Positions 1 to 6,717 of a stretch of 13,201 nucleotides of DNA are shown piece after piece (the stretch's first letter is position 1; every line of letters starts with the position of its first letter). The notes beneath the pieces were generated by a model. It was not told the DNA's origin, searched no databases, and saw only the letters and a list, made by a program, of their open reading frames with translations. This DNA comes from Candidatus Segatella albertsiae (GTDB lineage: Bacteria > Bacteroidota > Bacteroidia > Bacteroidales > Bacteroidaceae): contig DKCU01000070.1 of assembly GCA_002451555.1 (NCBI GenBank), positions 1 to 13,201 on the forward strand, given 5' to 3'. Made by a program: the position numbers and the translations under genes.

Positions 1-4
1 AAGT

Positions 5-58
5 CGCCCTGAAAGGGCAAAAGCAACTTGTTATCAATGCTTTTGCCCTTTCAGGGCG
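5..58. repeat. REP/BIME-like perfect inverted repeat
   Basis: Two perfect 21-bp arms (5-25 and 38-58) are separated by a 12-nt loop. Each arm carries its own small palindrome, GCCCTgaaAGGGC, so the DNA or RNA can fold either as one long hairpin or as two small ones, as paired REP elements (BIMEs) do. It lies just past the 3' end of the minus-strand methionine synthase-like gene and could also act as its terminator. Calling it REP is inference from structure; copy number in the genome cannot be seen here. Confidence 0.7.
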
Positions 59-111
59 CATTGGATGTGATTTATGACACACCCTCTTTTTATTTTTCTA
101 TTGCCATTTTT

Positions 112-1260
112 CTATTCTCCCCAAACTTCCTCGGTAATCTCTCGTACCAAGTCGAGCTTAGCCCACTGCTGTTCCTCGGTCAACTTATTACCAATCTCAC
201 AAGAGGCAAAGCCACATTGTGGACTGAGGCTCAAACGATCGAGCGGGATATACTGAGCAGCCTCCTTGATTCGGGCGATGACCGCAGCCTTGTCCTCCAG
301 CACAGGCGACTTGGAGGTAATCAATCCGAGCACCACCTTCTTGCCATCAGCCACATACTTCAATGGTTCGAAACCACCCGAACGCTCATCGTCATACTCC
401 AGATAGAAGGTATCCACATTCTCATGGGCAAAGAGATATGGAGCCACTGGGTCGTAAGCCCCTTTGGTAGCATAGCAAGAATGATAGTTACCACGGCATA
501 CGTGAGTGTTGATGGTCAAACCCTCTGGCTTGCCCTCGATGGCGAGGTTGTTTACCTTGAGATATTGCAAAGCCTCCTTTTCGAGCGAGAAGCCGTTGCC
601 CTGCTTCGCCTTCCAGTAATCATCATCCACGATCATACCCCAAGTACAGTCATCCAACTGGACGGTACGGCAACCAGCTGCATAAATCTCACGGAAGAAA
701 GTACGATAAGCCTCAGCGATGTCTGCGATGAGTTGCTCGGTATTAGGATAGATTTGGCGAGTGTTCTCGGAATTCTTGCCACGGAAGAGTTCGGCAAGGA
801 ACTGCGCTGGAGCAGGAACGGTCTGCTTCGCCTCGAACTTCAATTCGCCCTCTCCTACCATTGCCTCACCAGAAGGTTCCTCAAACTGCTTTACGAACAA
901 GAAATCCTTGATAAAAGGATGGTTCTCGCCAGAGATTTTGCCAGTCAGCTGAATAGATCCTTTGGTTGTCTCCTCGCCATGGAACTGATAACCATGCTCC
1001 AACTCAATATGCTCCACCCCATTGAATCCCCACATGAAGTCGAGGTGCCAATAACTGCGACGGAACTCGCCATCGGTGATGAAGTGCAAGCCATGCGCTT
1101 TCTGCTTGGCGATGACATCTGTTATCAATCTATCCTCGATGGCACGAAGGTCGGTAGCGGAAATCTGTCCCTCCGCAAACTTCAATCTAGCTTCTTTCAA
1201 TTCTGCTGGACGTAAATAGCTACCCACTGCCTCAAAACGAATATTTCTTGTATTGCTCAT
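112..1260 (-). CDS. Cobalamin-independent methionine synthase-like protein (MetE C-terminal / YxjG-YxjH family)
   Basis: A 382-residue cytosolic enzyme with the single zinc-barrel domain of the MetE C-terminal family (YxjG/YxjH type). It lacks the N-terminal barrel of full MetE, which is about 750 residues. The family transfers a methyl group to homocysteine or a related thiol to make methionine. Expected zinc ligands are visible: His253-x-Cys255 in THVCRG, Glu288 in YLEYDD and Cys349 in SPQCGF. The start at 1260 is supported by an AGGAGA ribosome site at 1268-1273. Upstream lies a Bacteroidetes promoter facing leftwards and, divergently, an Lrp-type regulator gene, which suggests amino-acid-responsive control. 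The family call is strong. The methyl donor (methyl-folate or another compound) is not decided by sequence. Confidence 0.9.
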   Translation of the reverse strand: MSNTRNIRFEAVGSYLRPAELKEARLKFAEGQISATDLRAIEDRLITDVIAKQKAHGLHFITDGEFRRSYWHLDFMWGFNGVEHIELEHGYQFHGEETTKGSIQLTGKISGENHPFIKDFLFVKQFEEPSGEAMVGEGELKFEAKQTVPAPAQFLAELFRGKNSENTRQIYPNTEQLIADIAEAYRTFFREIYAAGCRTVQLDDCTWGMIVDDDYWKAKQGNGFSLEKEALQYLKVNNLAIEGKPEGLTINTHVCRGNYHSCYATKGAYDPVAPYLFAHENVDTFYLEYDDERSGGFEPLKYVADGKKVVLGLITSKSPVLEDKAAVIARIKEAAQYIPLDRLSLSPQCGFASCEIGNKLTEEQQWAKLDLVREITEEVWGE

Positions 1261-1322
1261 TTTCTTATCTCCTTATATATTTTAATCTGTTTATCACTCG
1301 TTGCATTCCGGATTTGCGGTTG

Positions 1323-1354
1323 CAAAGGTAAGAAGAAGAATTTTATCCGCCAAA
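1323..1354 (-). promoter_or_regulatory. Promoter of the methionine synthase-like gene
   Basis: Read on the minus strand, a TACCTTTG box (1323-1330) matches the Bacteroidetes -7 consensus TAnnTTTG. A TTTG -33 box lies 20 bp upstream (1351-1354). The expected transcript start is near 1315, leaving a leader of about 55 nt before the ATG at 1260. Confidence 0.7.
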
Positions 1355-1359
1355 TATTC

Positions 1360-1389
1360 TTCGTAATTCAGAAAAATATACTATCTTTG
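1360..1389 (+). promoter_or_regulatory. Promoter of the Lrp-family gene
   Basis: TATCTTTG (1382-1389) matches the Bacteroidetes -7 consensus TAnnTTTG. A weak TTCG -33 box lies 18 bp upstream (1360-1363). Only 5 bp separate this -33 box from the -33 box of the divergent promoter, so one bound regulator could affect both. Confidence 0.6.
1369..1383. promoter_or_regulatory. Putative Lrp binding site 1 (14/15 to consensus)
   Basis: CAGAAAAATATACTA matches the E. coli Lrp consensus YAGHAWATTWTDCTR at 14 of 15 positions. It fills most of the spacer and touches the -7 box of the lrp-like promoter, a position suited to repression. Its centre is 41 bp from site 2, about four helical turns. That the Bacteroidetes protein shares the E. 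coli specificity is inference. Confidence 0.5.
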
Positions 1390-1409
1390 CAGCGGATTAG
1401 TATTTTTCA

Positions 1410-1424
1410 CAGAATATTATTCTG
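1410..1424. promoter_or_regulatory. Putative Lrp binding site 2 (15/15 to consensus, perfect dyad)
   Basis: CAGAATATTATTCTG is a perfect 15-bp palindrome and matches every position of the E. coli Lrp consensus YAGHAWATTWTDCTR. It lies in the leader of the lrp-like gene, about 17-31 nt after the predicted transcript start and 30 bp before the ATG, as expected for an autoregulatory site. Confidence 0.6.
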
Positions 1425-1454
1425 CAATTTAGCATAAACTTAGGAAAGAGAAAT

Positions 1455-1943
1455 ATGACAACAGAAGAAAATCTCGACGAAATCGACATCAAGATATTAA
1501 AGTTATTGCAGCAAAACTCCCGCCTCACCGTCAAGGAACTTGCCGCAAGAGTCCATTTATCCCCTTCTCCAACTTTCGAGCGCCAGAAACGCCTGGAGCG
1601 AGAAGGATACATCCAGCGATACGGAGCCATCGTTGAACACCACAAAATGGGGCACAACGTCATCGTGCTCTGCAACATTCGGTTGAAGCAGCACACCCAC
1701 GACCTTATCCAGCAATTCATGGACACCGTGCAAAGCATCGACCAGATAACAGAATGTTACAACACCACTGGCGACTACGACTTCCAAATCAAAGTATATG
1801 CCCACGACATGAAGGACTACCAAGACTTCATGCTCAACACCTTGGGCAACATCGACTGCATCGGAAGCCTGCACAGCATCATCGTCATCGGCGAAATCAA
1901 GGATTCGCATTACATCCCCGTAAGCCGACATCTCACCAAATAA
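1455..1943 (+). CDS. Lrp/AsnC family transcriptional regulator
   Basis: At 162 residues this is the usual Lrp/AsnC size. An N-terminal helix-turn-helix (about residues 8-56, with LTVKELAARVHLSPSP) precedes an alpha-beta RAM effector domain (about 65-150) carrying the GDYDF turn (106-110) typical of the family. Such proteins bind DNA as dimers to octamers and respond to amino acids. The ATG at 1455 has AGGA at 1442-1445 in front. Two sequences matching the Lrp consensus lie in its own promoter and leader, and the same intergenic region serves a methionine synthase-like gene. Feedback on itself and on methionine synthesis is therefore a reasonable inference. The effector is unknown. The DUF3810 gene follows 16 bp downstream, probably on the same transcript. 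Confidence 0.92.
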   Translation: MTTEENLDEIDIKILKLLQQNSRLTVKELAARVHLSPSPTFERQKRLEREGYIQRYGAIVEHHKMGHNVIVLCNIRLKQHTHDLIQQFMDTVQSIDQITECYNTTGDYDFQIKVYAHDMKDYQDFMLNTLGNIDCIGSLHSIIVIGEIKDSHYIPVSRHLTK

Positions 1944-1959
1944 CAAGATAGTAAGAAAG

Positions 1960-3102
1960 ATGAAAATGTTCAAGACTTTACAACTCTATAGCAAGAGTTT
2001 ACAACTCAACAAGTTGAAATGGAGACACTGGGTACTCATCTCCTTGCTCCTCATCGTCACCCTGTTTCGGTCGATTCCAGGGTGGGGATATTTCTATACC
2101 TTATATATATACCCACATATCGGAAGTCTTCTCTCCCCCATATCGGGAGTTTTCCCATTCGCCATTGGCGACCTATTCATCGCCTTGAGCATTGCTTGGT
2201 GCATCATCTATCCGATATGGAAGAGAAAGAAAGCGGCTCTAGGCAGAGTTGTCGAATACCTATTATGGATATATGTCTGGTTCTATCTCGCTTGGGGCTT
2301 AAATTATTCCCAGCCCAACATCTACTACAGAATCGACATGATGCCTGCCAAAGTAGATTCTGTAAAGTTCAAGGCTTTTGCCTATAGATACGCAGACAGT
2401 CTGAACCTTTATAGTGAAGAACGAAGAGTGAAGAGTGAAGAATCAAATACTCTTATAGACGAAAAGCTCAAAAAAGAAACTGCCGAAGCTATTTTGCAAG
2501 GATACAACCAATTGGGAAGCAATGAAAAATCTGTGAAATCCGTGGAATCTGTGGGAACTTTAGGAATCAATGCTCCCTTCAACAATCATCCCCACGTCAA
2601 GACGATGATGTTCTCCCGATTCAGTTCGATGGCAGGAGTGACTGGTAGCATGGGACCATTCTTCTGCGAATTTACCTTGAATGGTGATATTCGTCCACAC
2701 GACTACCCTGCCACTTACGCCCATGAGTTCGCCCATTTTCTGGGAGTGGCTAACGAGGGAGAAGCCAACTTCTACAGTTATATCGTATGCACAGTCTCAT
2801 CTAATAAAAATGTGAAGTTCAGTGGCTATTACCACATCTTCTTCCATGTACTCAACAATGTCTTCGATATTCTCGGAGAGAAGGAAGGCGTGAAATACCT
2901 GAAGTATATCCGCCCTGAAATTATCCAGTTGGCAAGAAGCGACAGAAAGTATTGGCTCGACAAGCGGTGCAAGGCACTCGACGAAGCCCAAGACTTCCTC
3001 TTCGACCTCTATCTGAGGGGAAACCATGTGGCAGAGGGAAGGAAGAGCTACTCGGGAGTCATCGCTCTGATTTTGGCTTGGGAAGAAAAGAAAAACGGTT
3101 GA
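1960..3102 (+). CDS. DUF3810 membrane protein with HExxH metalloprotease motif
   Basis: A 380-residue protein of the Bacteroidetes DUF3810 family, whose function is unknown. Three hydrophobic segments are visible (about 24-41, 63-86, 96-114), followed by a large soluble part. That part holds HEFAH (255-259) and then NEGEANF with Glu266/Glu268, the layout of a gluzincin-type zinc peptidase with HExxH and a downstream Glu ligand. A membrane-anchored peptidase is thus likely but unproven. Two short tandem repeats sit in frame in the region between membrane and catalytic parts: heptads at 2413-2440 and nonamers at 2528-2554. They give the low-complexity strings EERRVKSEES and KSVKSVESVG, probably a tolerant loop. 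It follows the Lrp gene by 16 bp. Its stop codon lies inside the left arm of a terminator hairpin. Confidence 0.88.
   Translation: MKMFKTLQLYSKSLQLNKLKWRHWVLISLLLIVTLFRSIPGWGYFYTLYIYPHIGSLLSPISGVFPFAIGDLFIALSIAWCIIYPIWKRKKAALGRVVEYLLWIYVWFYLAWGLNYSQPNIYYRIDMMPAKVDSVKFKAFAYRYADSLNLYSEERRVKSEESNTLIDEKLKKETAEAILQGYNQLGSNEKSVKSVESVGTLGINAPFNNHPHVKTMMFSRFSSMAGVTGSMGPFFCEFTLNGDIRPHDYPATYAHEFAHFLGVANEGEANFYSYIVCTVSSNKNVKFSGYYHIFFHVLNNVFDILGEKEGVKYLKYIRPEIIQLARSDRKYWLDKRCKALDEAQDFLFDLYLRGNHVAEGRKSYSGVIALILAWEEKKNG
2413..2440 (+). repeat. Heptad tandem repeat inside the DUF3810 gene
   Basis: Four 7-bp units: AGTGAAG, AACGAAG, AGTGAAG, AGTGAAG, then a decayed unit AATCAAA. Seven is not a multiple of three, so the copy number affects the reading frame; the present number keeps the gene open. 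From memory, similar GTGAAGA strings are scattered in Bacteroidetes genomes. Confidence 0.75.
2528..2554 (+). repeat. Nonamer tandem repeat inside the DUF3810 gene
   Basis: Three 9-bp units: AATCTGTGA, AATCCGTGG, AATCTGTGG. They encode the repeating residues SVK-SVE-SVG. The period of nine keeps the frame. It lies about 90 bp after the heptad repeat, in the same loop-like region. Confidence 0.7.
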
Positions 3103-3126
3103 CATGTCCACACACATCAACCGTTT
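3093..3126. terminator. Bidirectional terminator between convergent operons
   Basis: Perfect 10-bp arms AAACGGTTGA (3093-3102) and TCAACCGTTT (3117-3126) flank a 14-nt loop. On the minus strand the stem is followed by a T-rich run (TTTTTCTTTTC), a good intrinsic terminator for the leftward operon. On the plus strand it is followed by GCATTTT. The left arm contains the DUF3810 stop codon. Confidence 0.8.
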
Positions 3127-3206
3127 GCATTTTACGCTATTTGCATACATTTGAGTAAAAGTAATTTTTTATAAAAACTCTGTTTGTCCCATGATTCAAA
3201 AGCAAT

Positions 3207-4694
3207 CTATTTATCAACCCGTACTACTCGGAAGCCAACATTTGAATACTTGCCAACTCCATCACGGGCATCGTCAGAATACTCACTACGACAAGCATCA
3301 CGGCTAGAATCCCAACTGCCACCTTTGACAAGATAAAGACCTGCATCATTCTGGGTGGAAGTCCACTCCCAACTATTGCCCCAGAAGTCAATGCCACCAC
3401 AATTGCCCTTCGAGTCGGCATAAGCATCAACAGAGGTCAAGCCGCTCTCCACGAAGTTGGCGTTCATGTTCACATCCTTAGGCATGTGGCCTGCCGCCAA
3501 AATCCATTCATACTCAGAAGGCAAACGATAGGCATGTTTGTCATCCTTTGAGCCAAGCCAAACACAATAGGCAATGGCGTCATCATAACTCACATTGACA
3601 ACAGGATAACGTTCCTGTCCTTCGGCATACGTAAAGTTGGCATCGAAGGCCGCATATTCCTCGTTGGTAACAGGTGCATACCCTATGTAAGCATTTCCTT
3701 CCGTAGCACCTTTCAACACCAGCCATTCATCATCAGGATTGTCATCCGTGCGTGAATCCACAAGGCTCAAGAATCGCTGCTGCAAACGCTCCTCACGATT
3801 ATTGACCATCTCATCGACGATGCCTTGCATCTCATCAATGAGATTTTGGGTATGTGCCTCCCTCTCCAACTCACGCAACTTTGCCTTCTTGCGAGCCACT
3901 ACTTTATCATAACGCACTCCCATCTGTTCATAAAGGGCATTGTAAGTTTCCAAGCAAGGATTCTTTTTATACTCCCCCAACAACTCCTTCGTCTTATTAT
4001 CCAACTCAGGTCGCTCCTCCTCTACAAGTGGAGCATCCGGCTCATCAAACTCCAATTCGCTCTCATCCAAATCAAGGGGAGAGATAAAGTCACCAGCCTC
4101 TATAGTCTGATGCACACCAAAGTATGGTGCCACCAAGCCATCTTTATAGATAGAGAGACGATAGCCACTACTTACGTCACAAGGAAAAGTGGTGACAAGA
4201 TAATCCTTACCCGGCTCAAACGTTCCTCCATTTGGTGCATAGAAAGTAAGAATGCTTTGGTCGTGATTGCCCGCCAAAGGAAAACCATCCACGCTTTCTA
4301 TCTCTACATGGTCAATGCCAGCCATCTGAAAGTTAAGACGGATGCCACCGATGGAGGTTTGCAGCAATGATTGGTTGGATTCCTTTTCATACCCCAAGTC
4401 ATCGGAAGCAATTTGAGTTGTTTGGATATACACATTTTCTGTAGGTTCCCCATCATAAGAAACCTTGACCACCGATTCATCGCCGTCTTTTGAATTGACT
4501 GTCATGTTCTTGAGGTCAGTTAAAGTAAAGACCTTGTCCATGACTGTAAGCTTGTTTCCATTTTCGTAAGTCATCACCCCTGTCTTGGATGCAGGAAACT
4601 GATAGTTCACACCACCCACCTTCACGTTTAATGTCTGAGCCCCTACAGACATCGACAAAACAGAAGCAAAAAGTGCCAAAGATATCTTTTTCAT
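3207..4694 (-). CDS. Secreted SUMF1/formylglycine-generating-enzyme-like protein
   Basis: A 495-residue exported protein. A signal peptide (1-20, ending SVGAQ) is followed by a beta-rich region to about 215, an acidic linker (209-230), a charged likely coiled-coil region (232-310) and a C-terminal SUMF1/FGE-type domain (about 324-495). That domain shows the usual landmarks: RLPSEYEW (390-397), GNSWEWT (439-445), KGGSW (457-461) and the terminal GFRVVR. In true formylglycine-generating enzymes two Cys bind copper. Here the first is Ser (SWDSS) and only Cys468 aligns with the second, so sulfatase-activating chemistry is unlikely; a structural or ligand-binding role is more plausible. Residues 46-64 share a spaced pattern with the preceding gene's product. 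The start overlaps that gene's stop by 4 bp (ATGA), so translation is probably coupled. Confidence 0.85.
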   Translation of the reverse strand: MKKISLALFASVLSMSVGAQTLNVKVGGVNYQFPASKTGVMTYENGNKLTVMDKVFTLTDLKNMTVNSKDGDESVVKVSYDGEPTENVYIQTTQIASDDLGYEKESNQSLLQTSIGGIRLNFQMAGIDHVEIESVDGFPLAGNHDQSILTFYAPNGGTFEPGKDYLVTTFPCDVSSGYRLSIYKDGLVAPYFGVHQTIEAGDFISPLDLDESELEFDEPDAPLVEEERPELDNKTKELLGEYKKNPCLETYNALYEQMGVRYDKVVARKKAKLRELEREAHTQNLIDEMQGIVDEMVNNREERLQQRFLSLVDSRTDDNPDDEWLVLKGATEGNAYIGYAPVTNEEYAAFDANFTYAEGQERYPVVNVSYDDAIAYCVWLGSKDDKHAYRLPSEYEWILAAGHMPKDVNMNANFVESGLTSVDAYADSKGNCGGIDFWGNSWEWTSTQNDAGLYLVKGGSWDSSRDACRSEYSDDARDGVGKYSNVGFRVVRVDK

Positions 4695-5086
4695 TTTGAT
4701 GCAATTTTATAAGTTCCACCTTTAGTTTTTATAATATACACTCCTTTCCCTATTGTGCCTTTCTCCACTTGATGTCCCTGCAAATCATAAATAGCAAGTA
4801 TGTCTTGAGAGGCAACGTTTTCTAATTGGGAGATTCCCGTTGTTGTCGTCTCATCAGAAACTGAGAAATACATCTTGCTCAAATTTTCCAACACAAAAGT
4901 TTGGTCACCAGCCATTAAGGTTGCACCATTGATGGTTATCGTGAGAGCAGAAATTTCCACAGAAGCCTTGGCACCATCCTTGGTTTCAAAGGTCAGGTAA
5001 CTATATTCCTCAGCCAAAGCAGAACTGCTTGTCAAGAAGGCTAAAGCCGTCATAGCCAACATTTTTCTAAATAAATTCTTTTTCAT
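4691..5086 (-). CDS. Small secreted protein with T9SS-like C-terminal motif
   Basis: 131 residues. A signal peptide (about 1-25, ending SSALA) is followed by a short beta-rich module and a C-terminal tail (96-131) with IYDLQGHQV and GKGVYIIKTKGG. This resembles type A sorting domains of the type IX secretion system, though it is shorter than a full domain. The module G54-x2-L57-x6-F64-x-L66-x2-L69-x2-M72 has exactly the spacing seen at G46-M64 of the next protein, the SUMF1-like one. It is the middle gene of a three-gene leftward operon, and its stop overlaps the next start (ATGA). Function is not recognised; a partner or anchor for the SUMF1-like protein is inference. Confidence 0.75.
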   Translation of the reverse strand: MKKNLFRKMLAMTALAFLTSSSALAEEYSYLTFETKDGAKASVEISALTITINGATLMAGDQTFVLENLSKMYFSVSDETTTTGISQLENVASQDILAIYDLQGHQVEKGTIGKGVYIIKTKGGTYKIASK

Positions 5087-5157
5087 GACGATTCACAATT
5101 TATACATATTAATTAAAAATAAGATCGTTATATTATCCACACAAGAATACTTGATGA

Positions 5158-5958
5158 CTAATTGCACTTATGAGAGAACACCCAGTCCAAACGTGAAGTT
5201 GTATAGCTCTCTATACAAGTTACCTCATGGGTCCATCCTTCACCGATTTCAAAACGAGTCTCGACACCTTGCGTCTTCAAATTCTCCACGAAAGTTTGAG
5301 CTGTCTCAAGGCTCATAATTACGTCAGCCGTTCCCATCACCGAAAACACAGGGGTCTTACTAGTATAGTCACCCACTTTCGTAGGGTCGGCAGCCACAGG
5401 CATGGCAGCTGCAAACAAGTCGGGATAAGCAGCCAACATCCCCCAAGTACCAGTTCCTCCCATGGAACCGCCAAATACATAAATCTGTTTGCCATCCACC
5501 TTTCCCTCATCCACATATTGGGCTATCAATGTGCCAAGAACACCCTGAGCCGGTCCAAGCCAAGCACCTTTCAAAGGACACTGAGGAACCAAGAAGATGG
5601 CATTCTTATGATGCGCCTTCAAGTAATTGGAGATAGAGTCGATGCCAGCCTCTTTCATCTGAGTTTCATTGTCATCACCTCGGCTCGATCCTCCATGAAG
5701 ATAGAGAACCAAACAAGGTTTCTCTACATCATTTTTAGACGCAAATGTCAGTTCATGATAAGGGAGCGACATGACATCTGTACTTATCGACTTCTTGGCA
5801 TCTGTAACAGTTACCATCTCCTGCTGAGGTGTGTCCTGAGGCGTTTCTACTGGTGGCTCATTTTCATTACCCAACGCTTCGTCATCACTACTACAAGATG
5901 ACAGTCCCAAAGACATGGCTGCCAATAAAGTAAATAAATAATTGATAGTTCTTTTCAT
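5158..5958 (-). CDS. Surface lipoprotein alpha/beta hydrolase (esterase/peptidase-like)
   Basis: 266 residues. A lipoprotein signal ends in LSSC with lipidated Cys22, followed directly by SSDDE, the acidic lipoprotein export signal that sends Bacteroidetes lipoproteins to the cell surface. A Pro/Glu-rich linker (30-48) leads to an alpha/beta hydrolase fold. Visible elements are the oxyanion HGG (88-90), nucleophile elbow GGSMGG with Ser165, Asp212 in GTADV, and His244 in WTHE, which make a complete catalytic triad. The form resembles feruloyl esterase/PHB-depolymerase-like or prolyl-oligopeptidase-like hydrolases. The substrate cannot be told. It is the first gene of the leftward operon; the next gene starts 71 bp downstream. 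Confidence 0.88.
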   Translation of the reverse strand: MKRTINYLFTLLAAMSLGLSSCSSDDEALGNENEPPVETPQDTPQQEMVTVTDAKKSISTDVMSLPYHELTFASKNDVEKPCLVLYLHGGSSRGDDNETQMKEAGIDSISNYLKAHHKNAIFLVPQCPLKGAWLGPAQGVLGTLIAQYVDEGKVDGKQIYVFGGSMGGTGTWGMLAAYPDLFAAAMPVAADPTKVGDYTSKTPVFSVMGTADVIMSLETAQTFVENLKTQGVETRFEIGEGWTHEVTCIESYTTSRLDWVFSHKCN

Positions 5959-6266
5959 AACTAATATTTTTATACCTTATTTGAATTATAATATTTTCAA
6001 ACTACATGTGATTATACGACCTTTTGAACTACGGAAAGTAAAAAACAGACACACTTTTTTTTTGTACATTTTTTTAGTACAATTTCTAATTCATTCATTT
6101 TTTTCAAAAAAAAGCCTTCCAATTTTACTTTTCCAGTTTCAATAGGTCATATAGTCGTAACGTCACTGAAAACTGAGCTCAGGAGAAATGACGGAACAAG
6201 TTATTATGCAACAATGCAACATATAACAAGAAAGAACGTATAATATAATAAATAGGAGAAAAAGTT
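5959..6266. other. 308-bp divergent intergenic region, very AT-rich
   Basis: It lies between the leftward lipoprotein gene and the rightward small secreted protein gene. I find no exact TAnnTTTG box facing either way. The nearest on the minus strand is TAGTTTG, one base short, near 5998-6004. One dyad is visible (6062-6082). A T-rich stretch spans about 6050-6120. An AGGAG ribosome site (6254-6258) serves the rightward gene. No gene or RNA is recognised. Confidence 0.5.
6062..6082. promoter_or_regulatory. Dyad, possible operator
   Basis: Perfect 6-bp arms TTGTAC (6062-6067) and GTACAA (6077-6082) flank a 9-bp A/T spacer in the divergent region. The arm centres are 15 bp apart. It could be an operator or a weak hairpin; no protein is assigned. 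Confidence 0.3.
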
Positions 6267-6644
6267 ATGAAGACAATAAAAATTATGAAGAAAGGAATGC
6301 TCATCGCCATGATGGCTTTGGTTAGCACAACCGCTACCGCACAATATAGACATTATGGTCATTTCCATCATTATGGACTTTACCACAGACCTTTCATCGC
6401 CACAGTAGTGACTCGTCCTGCCGTAACAACTCACATCAGCAATCGCCTGAGCAAGAAGGACCGCTTGGAGATGGCATTGGCTTACTTACACAACAACAAG
6501 ACACTCACCATCTCGAAGTATAGCAAGATGACGGGATTGAACAGTAACATGGCGGAAGCAGAACTCGATGCTTTCGTGGCAAGCAAGAAGAATCCTATCA
6601 AAGTCGTTTTCAACGGAAAGAAAAAACTATATGTCCTTGCATAA
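6267..6644 (+). CDS. Small His/Tyr-rich secreted protein
   Basis: 125 residues, not recognised as a named family. The signal peptide ends in TATAQ (about 1-26). The mature N-terminus is rich in His and Tyr (YRHYGHFHHYGLYH), a possible metal-binding string. The C-terminal half (about 60-125) is charged and helix-rich, with LTISKYSKMTGLNSNMAEAEL and then a strand-like KVVFNGKKKLYVL. This looks like a winged-helix shape, which would be odd in an exported protein. AGGAG at 6254-6258 supports the start at 6267; an in-frame ATG at 6285 also leaves a workable signal peptide. It lies 73 bp before the ECF sigma gene, with a small hairpin between. A link to envelope stress is inference. Confidence 0.75.
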   Translation: MKTIKIMKKGMLIAMMALVSTTATAQYRHYGHFHHYGLYHRPFIATVVTRPAVTTHISNRLSKKDRLEMALAYLHNNKTLTISKYSKMTGLNSNMAEAELDAFVASKKNPIKVVFNGKKKLYVLA

Positions 6645-6646
6645 GC

Positions 6647-6667
6647 CATCAAGAAATACTCTTGATG
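6647..6667 (+). terminator. Short hairpin after the His-rich gene (attenuator or weak terminator)
   Basis: Perfect 8-bp arms CATCAAGA and TCTTGATG with a 5-nt loop begin 2 bp after the stop codon. No T-run follows, so strong termination is unlikely. It may reduce read-through into the sigma operon or protect the upstream transcript's end. Confidence 0.4.
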
Positions 6668-6717
6668 TATCGTGAGGACTGATTAAACATTGTAAACTAC
6701 AAACAAGGTTACGTCAG

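Noticed and set aside
28..1215. 395-residue plus-strand open frame opposite the methionine synthase-like gene
   Set aside because: It begins in the inverted repeat, has no recognisable domain, and the minus frame has clear family motifs and a ribosome site. It is a shadow frame.
2413..2554. CRISPR array
   Set aside because: The units are 7 and 9 bp long, without spacers, and lie inside a gene.
5227..5901. 224-residue plus-strand open frame opposite the lipoprotein hydrolase
   Set aside because: No domain, composition unlike a real protein, and the opposite frame has signal peptide and triad.
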